From Neobacillus mesonae (GTDB lineage: Bacteria; Bacillota; Bacilli; Bacillales; Cytobacillaceae): a DNA stretch of 64,000 nucleotides. Location of the stretch: NCBI RefSeq assembly GCF_001636315.1, contig NZ_KV440949.1:460203-524202 (forward strand), in the 5' to 3' direction. The notes below the pieces were generated by a model. It saw nothing but the letters and a program-made list of their open reading frames with translations. It did no database searches and was not told the origin of the DNA. Each line of letters begins with the position of its first letter. The first letter of the stretch is position 1. This document shows positions 52,724 through 60,966 of this stretch, piece after piece. A program made the position numbers and the translations under genes.

Positions 52724-53110
52724 TTATTAAAGACATTTTGCTTATATAGCATCTGCGTTTTGTCTTCAAGATGCCCTATCGAAGACATTTTCCGATGCTT
52801 CTACCTTCGTTTTTTCCTCAAGATGCCTTATCGAAGACAAATTCTACCACTTCCACCCGCGTTTTGTCCTCAAGGCACCCTATCGAAGACATTTTTCGCC
52901 GCTTCTACCTTCGTTTTGTCCTCAAGATGCCTTATCAAAGACAAATTCTACCGCTTTCCCACAGGTTTTGTCCTAAAGACGCCTTATCGAAGACATTTTT
53001 CGCCGCTCCCCCCACGTTTTGTCCTCAATATCCCTTATTGAAGACACTTCCCGCTCATTCCACCCTCATTTTTTCATAAATCCCACTTAAGACCACGAAT
53101 TCCCGCTATT
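52705..53110. repeat. tandem array of about eight 52-bp units
   Basis: Anchors TGTCCTCAAG (or close variants) at 52709, 52761, 52813, 52865, 52917, 52969, 53020 and about 53072: period 52, once 51. Each unit has an imperfect palindrome TGTCTTC...GAAGACA plus a ~25-base linker. Linkers alternate between CATTTTTCGCC and CAAATTCTACC types, a 104-bp higher-order period. The last unit is degenerate. No gene is supported in this 460-base stretch. Confidence 0.85.
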
Positions 53111-54995
53111 CATTTTCTGCAACCTCCGCTAAATACGACCAGCGCTCGATTAAATATTCGAGTTTCTCGCTCAACTCGGTTTCCTGCTTCATTAGATCCT
53201 GTATTTTTGTAAAATCACTGCCGGCTCCCGCCATTAAAGTTTGTACCTCTTCCAGCTTCTCTTCCGTTGCTGCAATGACATCATCAATTTCTTCCCACTC
53301 TTTCTTCTCCTTAAAGGTCATTCTCTTTTTCTTTTCCTTTTCTGGAGCTTTCTCAGCAGGTGCAGCAGGGACGGCCGGCTTACTGACTACAGCAGCCGAT
53401 TCTTTTTCAAGATATTCGCTGTAATTTCCATAGAATGAATCAATTCGGCCTTCACCTTGCAGAACTAGCAGCTGATCAGCCACCTTATCTAAGAAATAGC
53501 GGTCATGGGAAACGGTAATAACGACGCCTGAAAACTCCTCAAGATAGTCCTCGAGCACTGTCAGTGTCTGCGTATCCAGATCATTTGTCGGTTCATCCAG
53601 CAGCAGGACGTTAGGAGCAGTCATTAATATTTTCAACAAATACAAACGGCGCTTTTCACCGCCAGATAGCTTCCGGATTGGGGTACCGTGTGTGTATGGC
53701 GAGAATAGGAAACGTTCCAGCATCTGTGCAGCGGAAATTGTCCTGCCATCAGAAGTTTCGACGATTTGCGCCGTTTCTTTGATGTATTCAATCATCCGCT
53801 TATTCTCATCCATGTCCTCGCCTTCCTGAGTATAGTAAGCGATTTTTACAGTCTGCCCCATATTATATTCGCCTTCATCAAGCGGAATCCGTTTGGCAAG
53901 GATATTTAATAGTGTGGATTTCCCCGTTCCATTTTTTCCTATAATGCCTATCCTGTCACCCGGCTTTATCAGCAGGTTAAAATGATTGAGTATTGTTTTG
54001 TCATCGTACCGTTTCGTAGCATCCTTTAATTCAAAAACCTGTTTGCCTAACCGGCTTCCTGATAAGGAGATATCCAGCTTTTCAGAACCGGACTTGCCGC
54101 CTGCTAGTTTTTCATCAAGTTGTTCAAAACGTTGAATACGTGCCTTTTGCTTCGTCGAACGCGCCTGGGCACCGCGCCTGATCCATTCCAGTTCCCGTCT
54201 GAAAAGATTTTTTTGCTTTTCATATGTTGCCGCTTCGTTTTCCTCACGAATTGCCTTCGCTTCTAAAAAAGCAGCATAATTGCCTTTATAACTAAATATC
54301 TGGCCGCGATCCAGCTCGAAAATACGATTGGTCACCCGGTCCAGGAAATAACGATCATGGGTAACAAGCAGGATCGCACCTTTATATCTGCTCAAATAAT
54401 CTTCAAGCCACTTAACAGAATCGAAGTCAAGATGGTTTGTCGGCTCATCTAAAATAAGTAAATCCGGTTCAGCAATCAAGACCTGCGCTAACGCGACGCG
54501 CTTTTTCTGGCCGCCGGAAAGGGCACCGACTCTTACTTCGAAATCTTCAATCCCTAATTTCGTTAAAATCGCTTTTGCATTCGTACTCGCATCCCAGGCA
54601 TTAAGTGTATCCATTTGCTTTTGCAATCTGAAAAGTTCCTCCTGGATTAAGGGATCTTCCGGATTGTTAGTAAGTTTATACAGCGTATTTTCATATTCTC
54701 GCATTAGCTTTAAGATTGGAGCGTCTCCATAAAAGACCTGTTCAAGTACGGTACGATCCGCATCAAACTCAGGCTGCTGCTGAAGATAGGAAATGGAATA
54801 ATCTTTACCGGTCACAATTTTGCCAGCATCCGGCTGATCCAAACCAGCAACAATCTTTAATAAAGAGGACTTTCCAGTTCCATTTACCCCAATCAAGCCG
54901 ACACGTTCCTTTTCAGCAATGGTAAATGTAATTTCCTGAAAAAGCTGCTTCTCTCCATATGTTTTTGATAAACCTTCGACTGTGAGCATTTTCAT
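53106..54995 (-). CDS. ABC-F family ATPase (YfmR/Uup type)
   Basis: About 629 aa. Two nucleotide-binding domains in one chain: Walker A GVNGTGKSSLL and GKNGTGKSTLL; signatures LSGGQKKR and LSGGEKRR; Walker B LLILDEPTNHLD and VLLLDEPTNDLD. Between them is the linker with RRGAQARSTKQKARI. A C-terminal coiled coil (KKEWEEIDDVIAATEEKLEEV) fits the Uup/YfmR group. No transmembrane domain, so it acts on ribosomes. The start overlaps the ypgQ stop by 4 bases. Confidence 0.9.
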   Translation of the reverse strand: MKMLTVEGLSKTYGEKQLFQEITFTIAEKERVGLIGVNGTGKSSLLKIVAGLDQPDAGKIVTGKDYSISYLQQQPEFDADRTVLEQVFYGDAPILKLMREYENTLYKLTNNPEDPLIQEELFRLQKQMDTLNAWDASTNAKAILTKLGIEDFEVRVGALSGGQKKRVALAQVLIAEPDLLILDEPTNHLDFDSVKWLEDYLSRYKGAILLVTHDRYFLDRVTNRIFELDRGQIFSYKGNYAAFLEAKAIREENEAATYEKQKNLFRRELEWIRRGAQARSTKQKARIQRFEQLDEKLAGGKSGSEKLDISLSGSRLGKQVFELKDATKRYDDKTILNHFNLLIKPGDRIGIIGKNGTGKSTLLNILAKRIPLDEGEYNMGQTVKIAYYTQEGEDMDENKRMIEYIKETAQIVETSDGRTISAAQMLERFLFSPYTHGTPIRKLSGGEKRRLYLLKILMTAPNVLLLDEPTNDLDTQTLTVLEDYLEEFSGVVITVSHDRYFLDKVADQLLVLQGEGRIDSFYGNYSEYLEKESAAVVSKPAVPAAPAEKAPEKEKKKRMTFKEKKEWEEIDDVIAATEEKLEEVQTLMAGAGSDFTKIQDLMKQETELSEKLEYLIERWSYLAEVAENE

Positions 54996-55642
54996 TTTGA
55001 GTCCCCATTCCATTCTTGAAAAAATTGTTCTAAAAAGGTTTCCATCATCTTTTGACGGCTTTCCGCCATTTTTCTTGCGGTTTCGGTATTTAATAAGTTT
55101 TGTAGTTTGAGCAGCTTTTCATAGAAATGATGGAGGCTTGTCGATTTTCCTTTGCGGTATTCCTCCAAGCTCATTTCTTCTCTCACCTGTATATTCGGAT
55201 TATAGATTTGCTGGCCTTTTTTTCCGCCATAGGCAAAGGCTCTGGCAATCCCGATGGCCCCGATTGCATCCAAGCGGTCGGCATCCTGGACAATTTGTGC
55301 CTCAATTGATGCCAGTTCACAGTCGTTACCGCCTTTATATGAAATGGTACCGATAATTTGTTTAATAAAAACTTTCTCTTTATGAGTAAGTGTGACCGAC
55401 TCTAAAAAGCTCTCAAGCTTTTGCTGTCCGCTTTCAGCACTTTCGTTCAATTTTTCATCTGGTATATCATGCAAAAGAGCCGCCATTTCAATAATGAAAC
55501 GGTCTCCCGCTTGTTCTTCTTTGCAGATATGAAGCGCATTCTTTCTCACCCGCTCGACATGGAACCAGTCGTGGCCGGTGGAATCTTCTCCTAATACGCT
55601 GCTTACATAGCATTCAGTCTGTCTGATTATTTCATCTTTCAC
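54992..55642 (-). CDS. ypgQ: HD-domain phosphohydrolase YpgQ
   Basis: About 216 aa from GTG 55642 (GCAGGTG upstream; GTG 55648 is closer to the ribosome site). HD motif: HDWFHVERVRKNAL, AALLHDIPDEK and QDADRLDAIGAIGIARAFAYGG. YpgQ of B. subtilis hydrolyses dNTPs with Mn. Co-transcribed with the ABC-F gene. Confidence 0.9.
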   Translation of the reverse strand: MKDEIIRQTECYVSSVLGEDSTGHDWFHVERVRKNALHICKEEQAGDRFIIEMAALLHDIPDEKLNESAESGQQKLESFLESVTLTHKEKVFIKQIIGTISYKGGNDCELASIEAQIVQDADRLDAIGAIGIARAFAYGGKKGQQIYNPNIQVREEMSLEEYRKGKSTSLHHFYEKLLKLQNLLNTETARKMAESRQKMMETFLEQFFQEWNGDSK

Positions 55643-55680
55643 ATTCACGCACCTGCCTTCGTCCTTGCTATTTTAACATG

Positions 55681-55709
55681 AAAAAAATAACCCCGAAACA
55701 TTTCGGGGT
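55681..55709 (-). terminator. terminator of the second degV gene
   Basis: ACCCCGAAA/TTTCGGGGT stem, 2-base loop as drawn, followed by ATTTTTTT on the minus strand. Confidence 0.85.
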
Positions 55710-55717
55710 CCGTTTTC

Positions 55718-56566
55718 TTAAGTCATTTCATTAAACCAGCTGATGCCAATGGTATTTTCACCGGCATGAACGCCAATTACCGCACCAAGCGGGCAGATAA
55801 TAATTTTCAATTCAGGAAATTGCACCGAGAGCTCACGCTGCCAGGTAATGGCATGGTCTTCATGTAGGCCGTATAGGATATAGACTTCCTTTATGTTATT
55901 TTTTTCGCAGCTTGAGCGGAAATAATCAAGTATTTTATCTTTAGCCTTTTTCTCGCTCCGTACCTTTTCTTTAACGAACAACGCTCCCTCGTTAAAAGAA
56001 ATGATTGGCTTTACGTTTAACATGCTGCCTAGGAAAAATTGCAGCCCGGTCATTCTGCCGCCTCGGTGAAGCTGTTCTAAACTGCCGATTAGTACATAGG
56101 TCTCACCGGTTTCCCTGATTTGTTCAAGCTTGTGGATCACTGAATCCAGGCTTTCTCCCGCTGCTTCCAGCTCCATTGCTTTTTTCAGCAGAGCTGACAT
56201 CGGGTAAGTCAGAATATGGGAATCGAACGTAGTAACCGGGATGTTCACAAGCTTCGCCGCCTGTTCACTAGAAGAGACGGTACCGCTTAGTTTGCCCGAA
56301 ATCAGGACTGTGACAATCCGATCATAGTCTTTTTCTAATTGTTCGTATAATGCTTGAAACGCGCCAATTGCTGGCTGTGAAGTCTTTGCCGGCTGCTTTA
56401 AAGTTTTAAGTCGATTAAATAACTGTGAAGGGGTTAAGTCCACCCCGTCCGTATACTCTTCCCCATCTAGCAAAATAGTTAATGGAATCGTATAGAGGTC
56501 CGGGTGTTTTTTTAATTCTTCATCTAAATAGGCTGTGCTATCGGTTACCCAAGCCGTTTTGACCAA
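55718..56566 (-). CDS. DegV family fatty-acid-binding protein 2
   Basis: 282 aa with TTG start (GGGGAG 7 bases upstream). WVTDSTAYLDEEL, TSQPAIGAFQ, ISGKLSGTVSSSEQA and RGGRMTGLQFFLGSMLNVKPI match the FakB fold. Distinct from the DegV at 30070, so probably with another fatty-acid preference. No fakA in the window. Confidence 0.92.
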   Translation of the reverse strand: MVKTAWVTDSTAYLDEELKKHPDLYTIPLTILLDGEEYTDGVDLTPSQLFNRLKTLKQPAKTSQPAIGAFQALYEQLEKDYDRIVTVLISGKLSGTVSSSEQAAKLVNIPVTTFDSHILTYPMSALLKKAMELEAAGESLDSVIHKLEQIRETGETYVLIGSLEQLHRGGRMTGLQFFLGSMLNVKPIISFNEGALFVKEKVRSEKKAKDKILDYFRSSCEKNNIKEVYILYGLHEDHAITWQRELSVQFPELKIIICPLGAVIGVHAGENTIGISWFNEMT

Positions 56567-56653
56567 TTGCCATCTCCCCTTTTTAGTAATAGGTCATAAT
56601 ATCTAGTTACAACCATCGTACCCTTTAATTCCGCTATTGTAAATATTGAAATT

Positions 56654-56683
56654 AAAAAATAAAACCGGCATCAACAGCCGGTT
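56654..56683 (-). terminator. terminator of the 179-aa gene
   Basis: AACCGGC/GCCGGTT stem with a T-rich tract on the minus strand. Confidence 0.75.
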
Positions 56684-57221
56684 ACTTCTTTCTGCTTATG
56701 TAGTTTTCAAGTGCAGTTAATGTAGTTAACATGAAAGCGGTCATCTCAATTAAATCGTCCATTTGTTCCTCACCAATGATCCTTACAAAATCAATGGTCA
56801 CAACATTTTTTACTTTTCGCTGTTCCGCTAACGGATTAAATTCAACACTCTGTGTAATGTTCCTTAACTCCCCCCAAATACCTGTAATTATCCCTTGTAC
56901 AGCTTGATAATGGTTAGCATCATCCTCATGTTCGAAGATAAACTGCAGCGTCACATTACATCCGGCCAGTTTTTCTGATACGCTGCCGGAAAGGAGCTCT
57001 GCAGCTAAATTTTCAAGCTTTGCTTCCAATTCAATCCTGGCGGTAAGAAGACGGCAGGTGACTTTGGGAAGCGTAAAAGAAATATTAAACAGGCGGGACA
57101 TTTTGGCGATATTAACAATGTCATTTCGATCAGTAATGGCGATTTCGCCATCCAAATCCATGTCATACAGGGCCCCTTCGATAACAACCTTCATATTGTC
57201 AAAAGCAGCAGGATCAAACAT
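56682..57221 (-). CDS. hypothetical protein, 179 aa
   Basis: Soluble, acidic, no signal peptide. Pattern suggests a beta-rich first half (MKVVIEGALYDMDLDGEIAITD, SFTLPKVTCRLLTARIELEA) and a helical end (DDLIEMTAFMLTTLTALENYI). GAGGAG lies about 12 bases before the ATG. Own terminator, so monocistronic. I do not recognise the family. Confidence 0.65.
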   Translation of the reverse strand: MFDPAAFDNMKVVIEGALYDMDLDGEIAITDRNDIVNIAKMSRLFNISFTLPKVTCRLLTARIELEAKLENLAAELLSGSVSEKLAGCNVTLQFIFEHEDDANHYQAVQGIITGIWGELRNITQSVEFNPLAEQRKVKNVVTIDFVRIIGEEQMDDLIEMTAFMLTTLTALENYISRKK

Positions 57222-57265
57222 AATGTAATTCGTCTCCTCGGATTTTTAAAAATTTCATTCATAAT

Positions 57266-57298
57266 AAAAGAAAATCGGCAAATCGCCGATTTTCTTTT
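57266..57298 (-). terminator. terminator of fhs
   Basis: 14-base perfect stem AAAAGAAAATCGGC/GCCGATTTTCTTTT. Confidence 0.85.
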
Positions 57299-57312
57299 AT
57301 TATACCATTATT

Positions 57313-59001
57313 TTAGAAAAGGCCAGAAGCGTTGCCGTTTTCATCAACATCCATATTTAATGCGGCAGGTTTTTTCGGAAGACCTGGCATTGTCATAATT
57401 TCACCTGTTAAGGCAACGATAAAGCCGGCCCCAATAGATGGCTTGAACTCCCTGATGGTAACGGTAAAGTCAGATGGTCTGCCTAGCTTTGTAGGATCAT
57501 CTGATAGTGAATATTGTGATTTCGCCATACAAACCGGCAAATTGGACCAGCCGAATTTTTCAAAATCCAGCAGCTGCTTTTTGGCCTTGGAGGAAAATTC
57601 AACATCCTTACCGCCGTAAACCTTTTGGACAATCGTTCTTACCTTGCTTTCGATAGAGTCAGAAAGATCGTATAAAGGCGCAAATTTATTTTCTTCTTTT
57701 TCAATAACTGACAATAGCTTCTCTGCTAATTCGATTCCGCCTTCGCCGCCTTTTTCCCAAACCTCGGTTAAAGCAACTTCCACGTTTTCCCGCTTACACC
57801 ATTCTAGTAATGTTTCAACCTCAAGCTCTGTGTCCGTAATGAATTTATTAATCGCCACGACTACTGGCAGACCAAAGCCTCTGATGGTTTCGATGTGTTT
57901 TTGCAGGTTAGCAAAACCTAATGTCAGTGCCGAGACATTCTCATTGACCAATTCCGTTTTTGGCACCCCGCCGTGCATTTTTAAAGCACGTATCGTTGCG
58001 ACGATGACAACGGCCTCTGGTTTAATTCCGGCGCTCCTGGATTTGATATGTAAGAATTTCTCAGCCCCAAGGTCTGCGCCAAAGCCGGCCTCGGTAATGA
58101 CATAATCAGCTAATTTAGTAGCTGTAATTGTTGCGATTGCGCTGTTGCAGCCATGGGCAATATTGGCAAACGGTCCGCCGTGAATTAGAGCCGGCGTATG
58201 TTCAATGGTTTGAACAAGGTTTGGCTTTACAGCATCTTTTAATAATAACCCCAGTGCGCCTTCAACCCCTAAATCACCGACCGTTACCGGCTCTTTGTTG
58301 TAATTATAAGCTACAACGATTCGTGATAAGCGCAGCTTAAGATCAGTTAAATCACTCGCTAGACATAGTACAGCCATAATTTCTGAAGCAACGGTTATAT
58401 CAAAGCCATCTTCCCGCGGTACCCCCTGCAGCGGCCCCCCAAGTCCGATCACTACTTTTCTTAACGCACGGTCGTTTAAATCAACAGCCCGTTTCCAAAC
58501 AATCCTGCGGGGATCAATATTCAATTCATTGCCTTGCTGGAGGTTATTATCAATCAAAGCTGCAAGGGCATTATTTGCAGTAGTAATGGCATGGAGGTCG
58601 CCGGTAAAATGCAGATTGATGTCTTCCATTGGCAGAACTTGGGCATAACCTCCGCCAGTTGCACCGCCCTTTATTCCCATAGTTGGTCCTAAAGAAGGTT
58701 CCCTAATGGCAAGCATCGCTTTTTTCCCAATCCGGTTAAACGCATCAGCTAACCCGACGGTTACAGTTGATTTCCCTTCACCGGCAGGAGTTGGATTAAT
58801 GGCCGTTACTAAAATGATCTTTCCGCTTTCTTTTGTTTTTAGTTTAGCTAACGCCCCACTTGAGATTTTGGCTTTGTATTTTCCAAAAAGCTCGAGGTCA
58901 TCCTCCTCCAAATTGATTTTTTTGGCGATTTCAACAATAGGTTTCATCTTTGCTGCTTGAGCAATTTCAATGTCTGATTTTACGGTTGTCTTCATTGCCA
59001 C
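57313..59001 (-). CDS. fhs: formate-tetrahydrofolate ligase
   Basis: 562 aa, family length. The ATP loop [38 protein letters not shown] region (short motif [11 protein letters not shown]), and [11 protein letters not shown] are intact. Makes 10-formyl-THF from formate, ATP and THF in the cytosol. GTG start with GGGGGA 5 bases upstream. Found in many but not all Bacillus. Confidence 0.97.
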   Translation of the reverse strand: MAMKTTVKSDIEIAQAAKMKPIVEIAKKINLEEDDLELFGKYKAKISSGALAKLKTKESGKIILVTAINPTPAGEGKSTVTVGLADAFNRIGKKAMLAIREPSLGPTMGIKGGATGGGYAQVLPMEDINLHFTGDLHAITTANNALAALIDNNLQQGNELNIDPRRIVWKRAVDLNDRALRKVVIGLGGPLQGVPREDGFDITVASEIMAVLCLASDLTDLKLRLSRIVVAYNYNKEPVTVGDLGVEGALGLLLKDAVKPNLVQTIEHTPALIHGGPFANIAHGCNSAIATITATKLADYVITEAGFGADLGAEKFLHIKSRSAGIKPEAVVIVATIRALKMHGGVPKTELVNENVSALTLGFANLQKHIETIRGFGLPVVVAINKFITDTELEVETLLEWCKRENVEVALTEVWEKGGEGGIELAEKLLSVIEKEENKFAPLYDLSDSIESKVRTIVQKVYGGKDVEFSSKAKKQLLDFEKFGWSNLPVCMAKSQYSLSDDPTKLGRPSDFTVTIREFKPSIGAGFIVALTGEIMTMPGLPKKPAALNMDVDENGNASGLF

Positions 59002-59193
59002 TTAAATCCCCCACACTTTCTATTTTTATAAACTACTTCCTTATTGTATCAAACAAGCGCTTACATTCCGAGTAATAAATGTGACGAAATTATTATCTTT
59101 TCTGAAATCATAATTATGTTTATAATGATAATATTGAATTTTTATACTATTCGTTACTCACGAATAACATTTGCACTTAAGGGGGGAAGTCCA

Positions 59194-60102
59194 TTGCCAA
59201 TTAACATTCCTAGGTTATTACCGGCACGGGCAACATTAGAGCAGGAAAATATCTTTATCATGGATGACGAACGGGCTACGAGCCAGGATATTCGACCATT
59301 AAATTTCTTAATCTTAAATTTAATGCCTGAGAAAGAAAAAGCGGAAACACAACTGTTAAGATTACTTGGAAATTCACCTCTGCAGGTGAATGTTAACTTT
59401 CTAAAAACTAGCTCCTATGAGTCAACACATACGAGTAAACAGCATCTGGAACAATTTTATACAACTTTTCCGGAGATCAAACATCAAAAATATGATGGTA
59501 TGATTATTACCGGTGCACCAGTTGAGCTGTTAGAGTTCAATCAAGTAAAATATTGGGAAGAACTGCAGGAAATCATGGAGTGGACGAAAGCAAATGTGAC
59601 GTCTACTTTACATATTTGCTGGGGCGCCCAGGCAGCATTGTACTATCATTACGGGATTGACAAATTTGAGCTGTCTCAAAAATGTTCCGGAATTTATGCA
59701 CATCAAATTTTTGAACAAAATGATACATTGCTGCGCGGATTCGACGACGAGTTTTATGCACCGCATTCCCGCTATACTGATGTTTCCATTGAAGCGATTA
59801 AAAATAATCCCGCGTTAACATTATTGGCGGCATCTGAAGAAGCGGGCGCGCTTTTGATTGCCTCCAAGGACCGTAAGCATGTGATGATAACCGGTCACCT
59901 AGAATATGAATCTGACACGCTGGCCCAAGAATATGAGCGGGATGTAAAGAAGGGCTTACAAATTCATGTACCGGAAAACTATTTTCCAAACAATGACCCT
60001 TCCCAGCCTCCAATTAATCGCTGGCGGTCTCATGGTCACTTATTCTTTTCAAATTGGCTCAATTATTACGTTTACCAAGAAACACCATTTATTTGGAAAT
60101 AA
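59194..60102 (+). CDS. metA: homoserine O-acetyltransferase MetA
   Basis: 302 aa from TTG 59194 (GGGGGG 7 bases upstream); the longer frame upstream is AT-rich intergenic DNA. Catalytic Cys142 in [11 protein letters not shown], His235 and Glu237 in TGHLEYE. Position 111 is Glu (GAPVELLEF); known work on the Bacillus cereus enzyme ties Glu111 to acetyl-CoA and Gly111 (E. coli) to succinyl-CoA use. First step of methionine synthesis. No S-box riboswitch is visible upstream. Confidence 0.95.
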   Translation: MPINIPRLLPARATLEQENIFIMDDERATSQDIRPLNFLILNLMPEKEKAETQLLRLLGNSPLQVNVNFLKTSSYESTHTSKQHLEQFYTTFPEIKHQKYDGMIITGAPVELLEFNQVKYWEELQEIMEWTKANVTSTLHICWGAQAALYYHYGIDKFELSQKCSGIYAHQIFEQNDTLLRGFDDEFYAPHSRYTDVSIEAIKNNPALTLLAASEEAGALLIASKDRKHVMITGHLEYESDTLAQEYERDVKKGLQIHVPENYFPNNDPSQPPINRWRSHGHLFFSNWLNYYVYQETPFIWK

Positions 60103-60106
60103 ACGA

Positions 60107-60136
60107 AGCATCGGAGGAAACTCCGGTGCTTTTTCC
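60107..60136 (+). terminator. terminator of metA
   Basis: AGCATCGGAG/CTCCGGTGCT with a GAAA loop and a T5 tract. Confidence 0.85.
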
Positions 60137-60199
60137 TTTTCTCTTTGATTAAAAATCGAATAATAGAGAAAAGATAGGAAGAGAAAGGTGGAATGAAAG

Positions 60200-60412
60200 G
60201 TGGAAACAATCACAGCGCTGCACCGAAATCATTTTGGGCAAATTATTAGTTTTGTTACCTCGGAAGGCAGGGTCATTTCCTATCAAAAGGCCATCATGGA
60301 TGCTGAGAATGGCGTCATTTCGGGGCTCCAAATGGAAAGTGACATAACGGGGAATATTTCTTTAAAACCAGAAGACAGTCACAGCTTCGATGACTATCCT
60401 AATCTTTTCTAA
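60200..60412 (+). CDS. DUF3892-like small protein, 70 aa
   Basis: GTG start after AAAGGTGG. Product METITALHRNHFGQIISFVT, then GRVISYQKAIMDAENGVISGLQ and a D-I-T-G-N-I-S-L end, consistent with the DUF3892 pattern (I-x-A-V...G...G-x-I-x-G). Small cytosolic protein, function unknown. Confidence 0.7.
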   Translation: METITALHRNHFGQIISFVTSEGRVISYQKAIMDAENGVISGLQMESDITGNISLKPEDSHSFDDYPNLF

Positions 60413-60447
60413 AAAAGCACCCAGCATTTTCTGCCAGGTGCTTTTTT
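60412..60447. terminator. bidirectional terminator
   Basis: AAAGCACC/GGTGCTTT with inner GCA/TGC pairing, between the DUF3892 gene and mntR. Confidence 0.8.
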
Positions 60448-60448
60448 C

Positions 60449-60871
60449 TCATTCATTTTCATTTTGTTTCTGGATGTCTTTTAATGCTTCAACACGGCAA
60501 TCGTCTTCTTCAAAAAATTGCACTAGATCGCCGATGCGGTCGATTGCATCCCAGCTTAAATGATGTTCAATACCTTCTACATCATTGTAGATGTTTTCTT
60601 CCTTGACACCAATGATGTTCAAGAATTGTTCGAGTAATTCATGGCGAAACACGAGACGTTTGCCAATCTTCTTTCCCTTGGCTGTTAAAACAAGCCCTCT
60701 ATATTTTTCATAGACTAAATATTCGTCTTTATCAAGCTTTTGGACCATTTTTGTTACCGAGGAGGGATGAACAGATAACGCCTCTGCTATATCAGAAACA
60801 CGAGCGTATCCTTTTTCTTCAATTAATATATATATTTGTTCAATATAATCTTCCATACTAGGTGTTGGCAT
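60449..60871 (-). CDS. mntR: manganese-responsive repressor MntR
   Basis: 140 aa, DtxR family. Winged helix ([22 protein letters not shown]) and metal ligands at the classical places: Asp8, Glu11, His77, Glu99, Glu102, His103. This full set supports manganese sensing. Represses Mn uptake and can activate efflux. No mntH or mntABC in the window. Confidence 0.96.
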   Translation of the reverse strand: MPTPSMEDYIEQIYILIEEKGYARVSDIAEALSVHPSSVTKMVQKLDKDEYLVYEKYRGLVLTAKGKKIGKRLVFRHELLEQFLNIIGVKEENIYNDVEGIEHHLSWDAIDRIGDLVQFFEEDDCRVEALKDIQKQNENE

Positions 60872-60966
60872 CCCGAAGCCCCTCCATTACTATTCATCAT
60901 AAAAAGTGTACTATAGAACAATTTGAGTGACAAGGCTACTGGTGACAGTATTACCTGCCTCATTCT

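Noticed and set aside
52760..53079. Two overlapping plus-strand ORFs of about 100 codons inside the repeat array
   Set aside because: They are translations of the 52-bp repeats in different registers; no ribosome binding site and the composition follows the repeat.
52705..53110. CRISPR array
   Set aside because: Period is right for one, but the 25-base linkers are themselves conserved and alternate in two types rather than being unique spacers, the repeat core varies, and there are no cas genes.
59002..59193. SAM (S-box) riboswitch before metA
   Set aside because: The gap is AT-rich, lacks the conserved helices and GC-rich junctions of an S-box, and has no terminator before the gene.
59044..59193. 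50-codon N-terminal extension of metA
   Set aside because: Hydrophobic AT-rich translation with no ribosome site; TTG 59194 has GGGGGG and puts the catalytic residues in family register.
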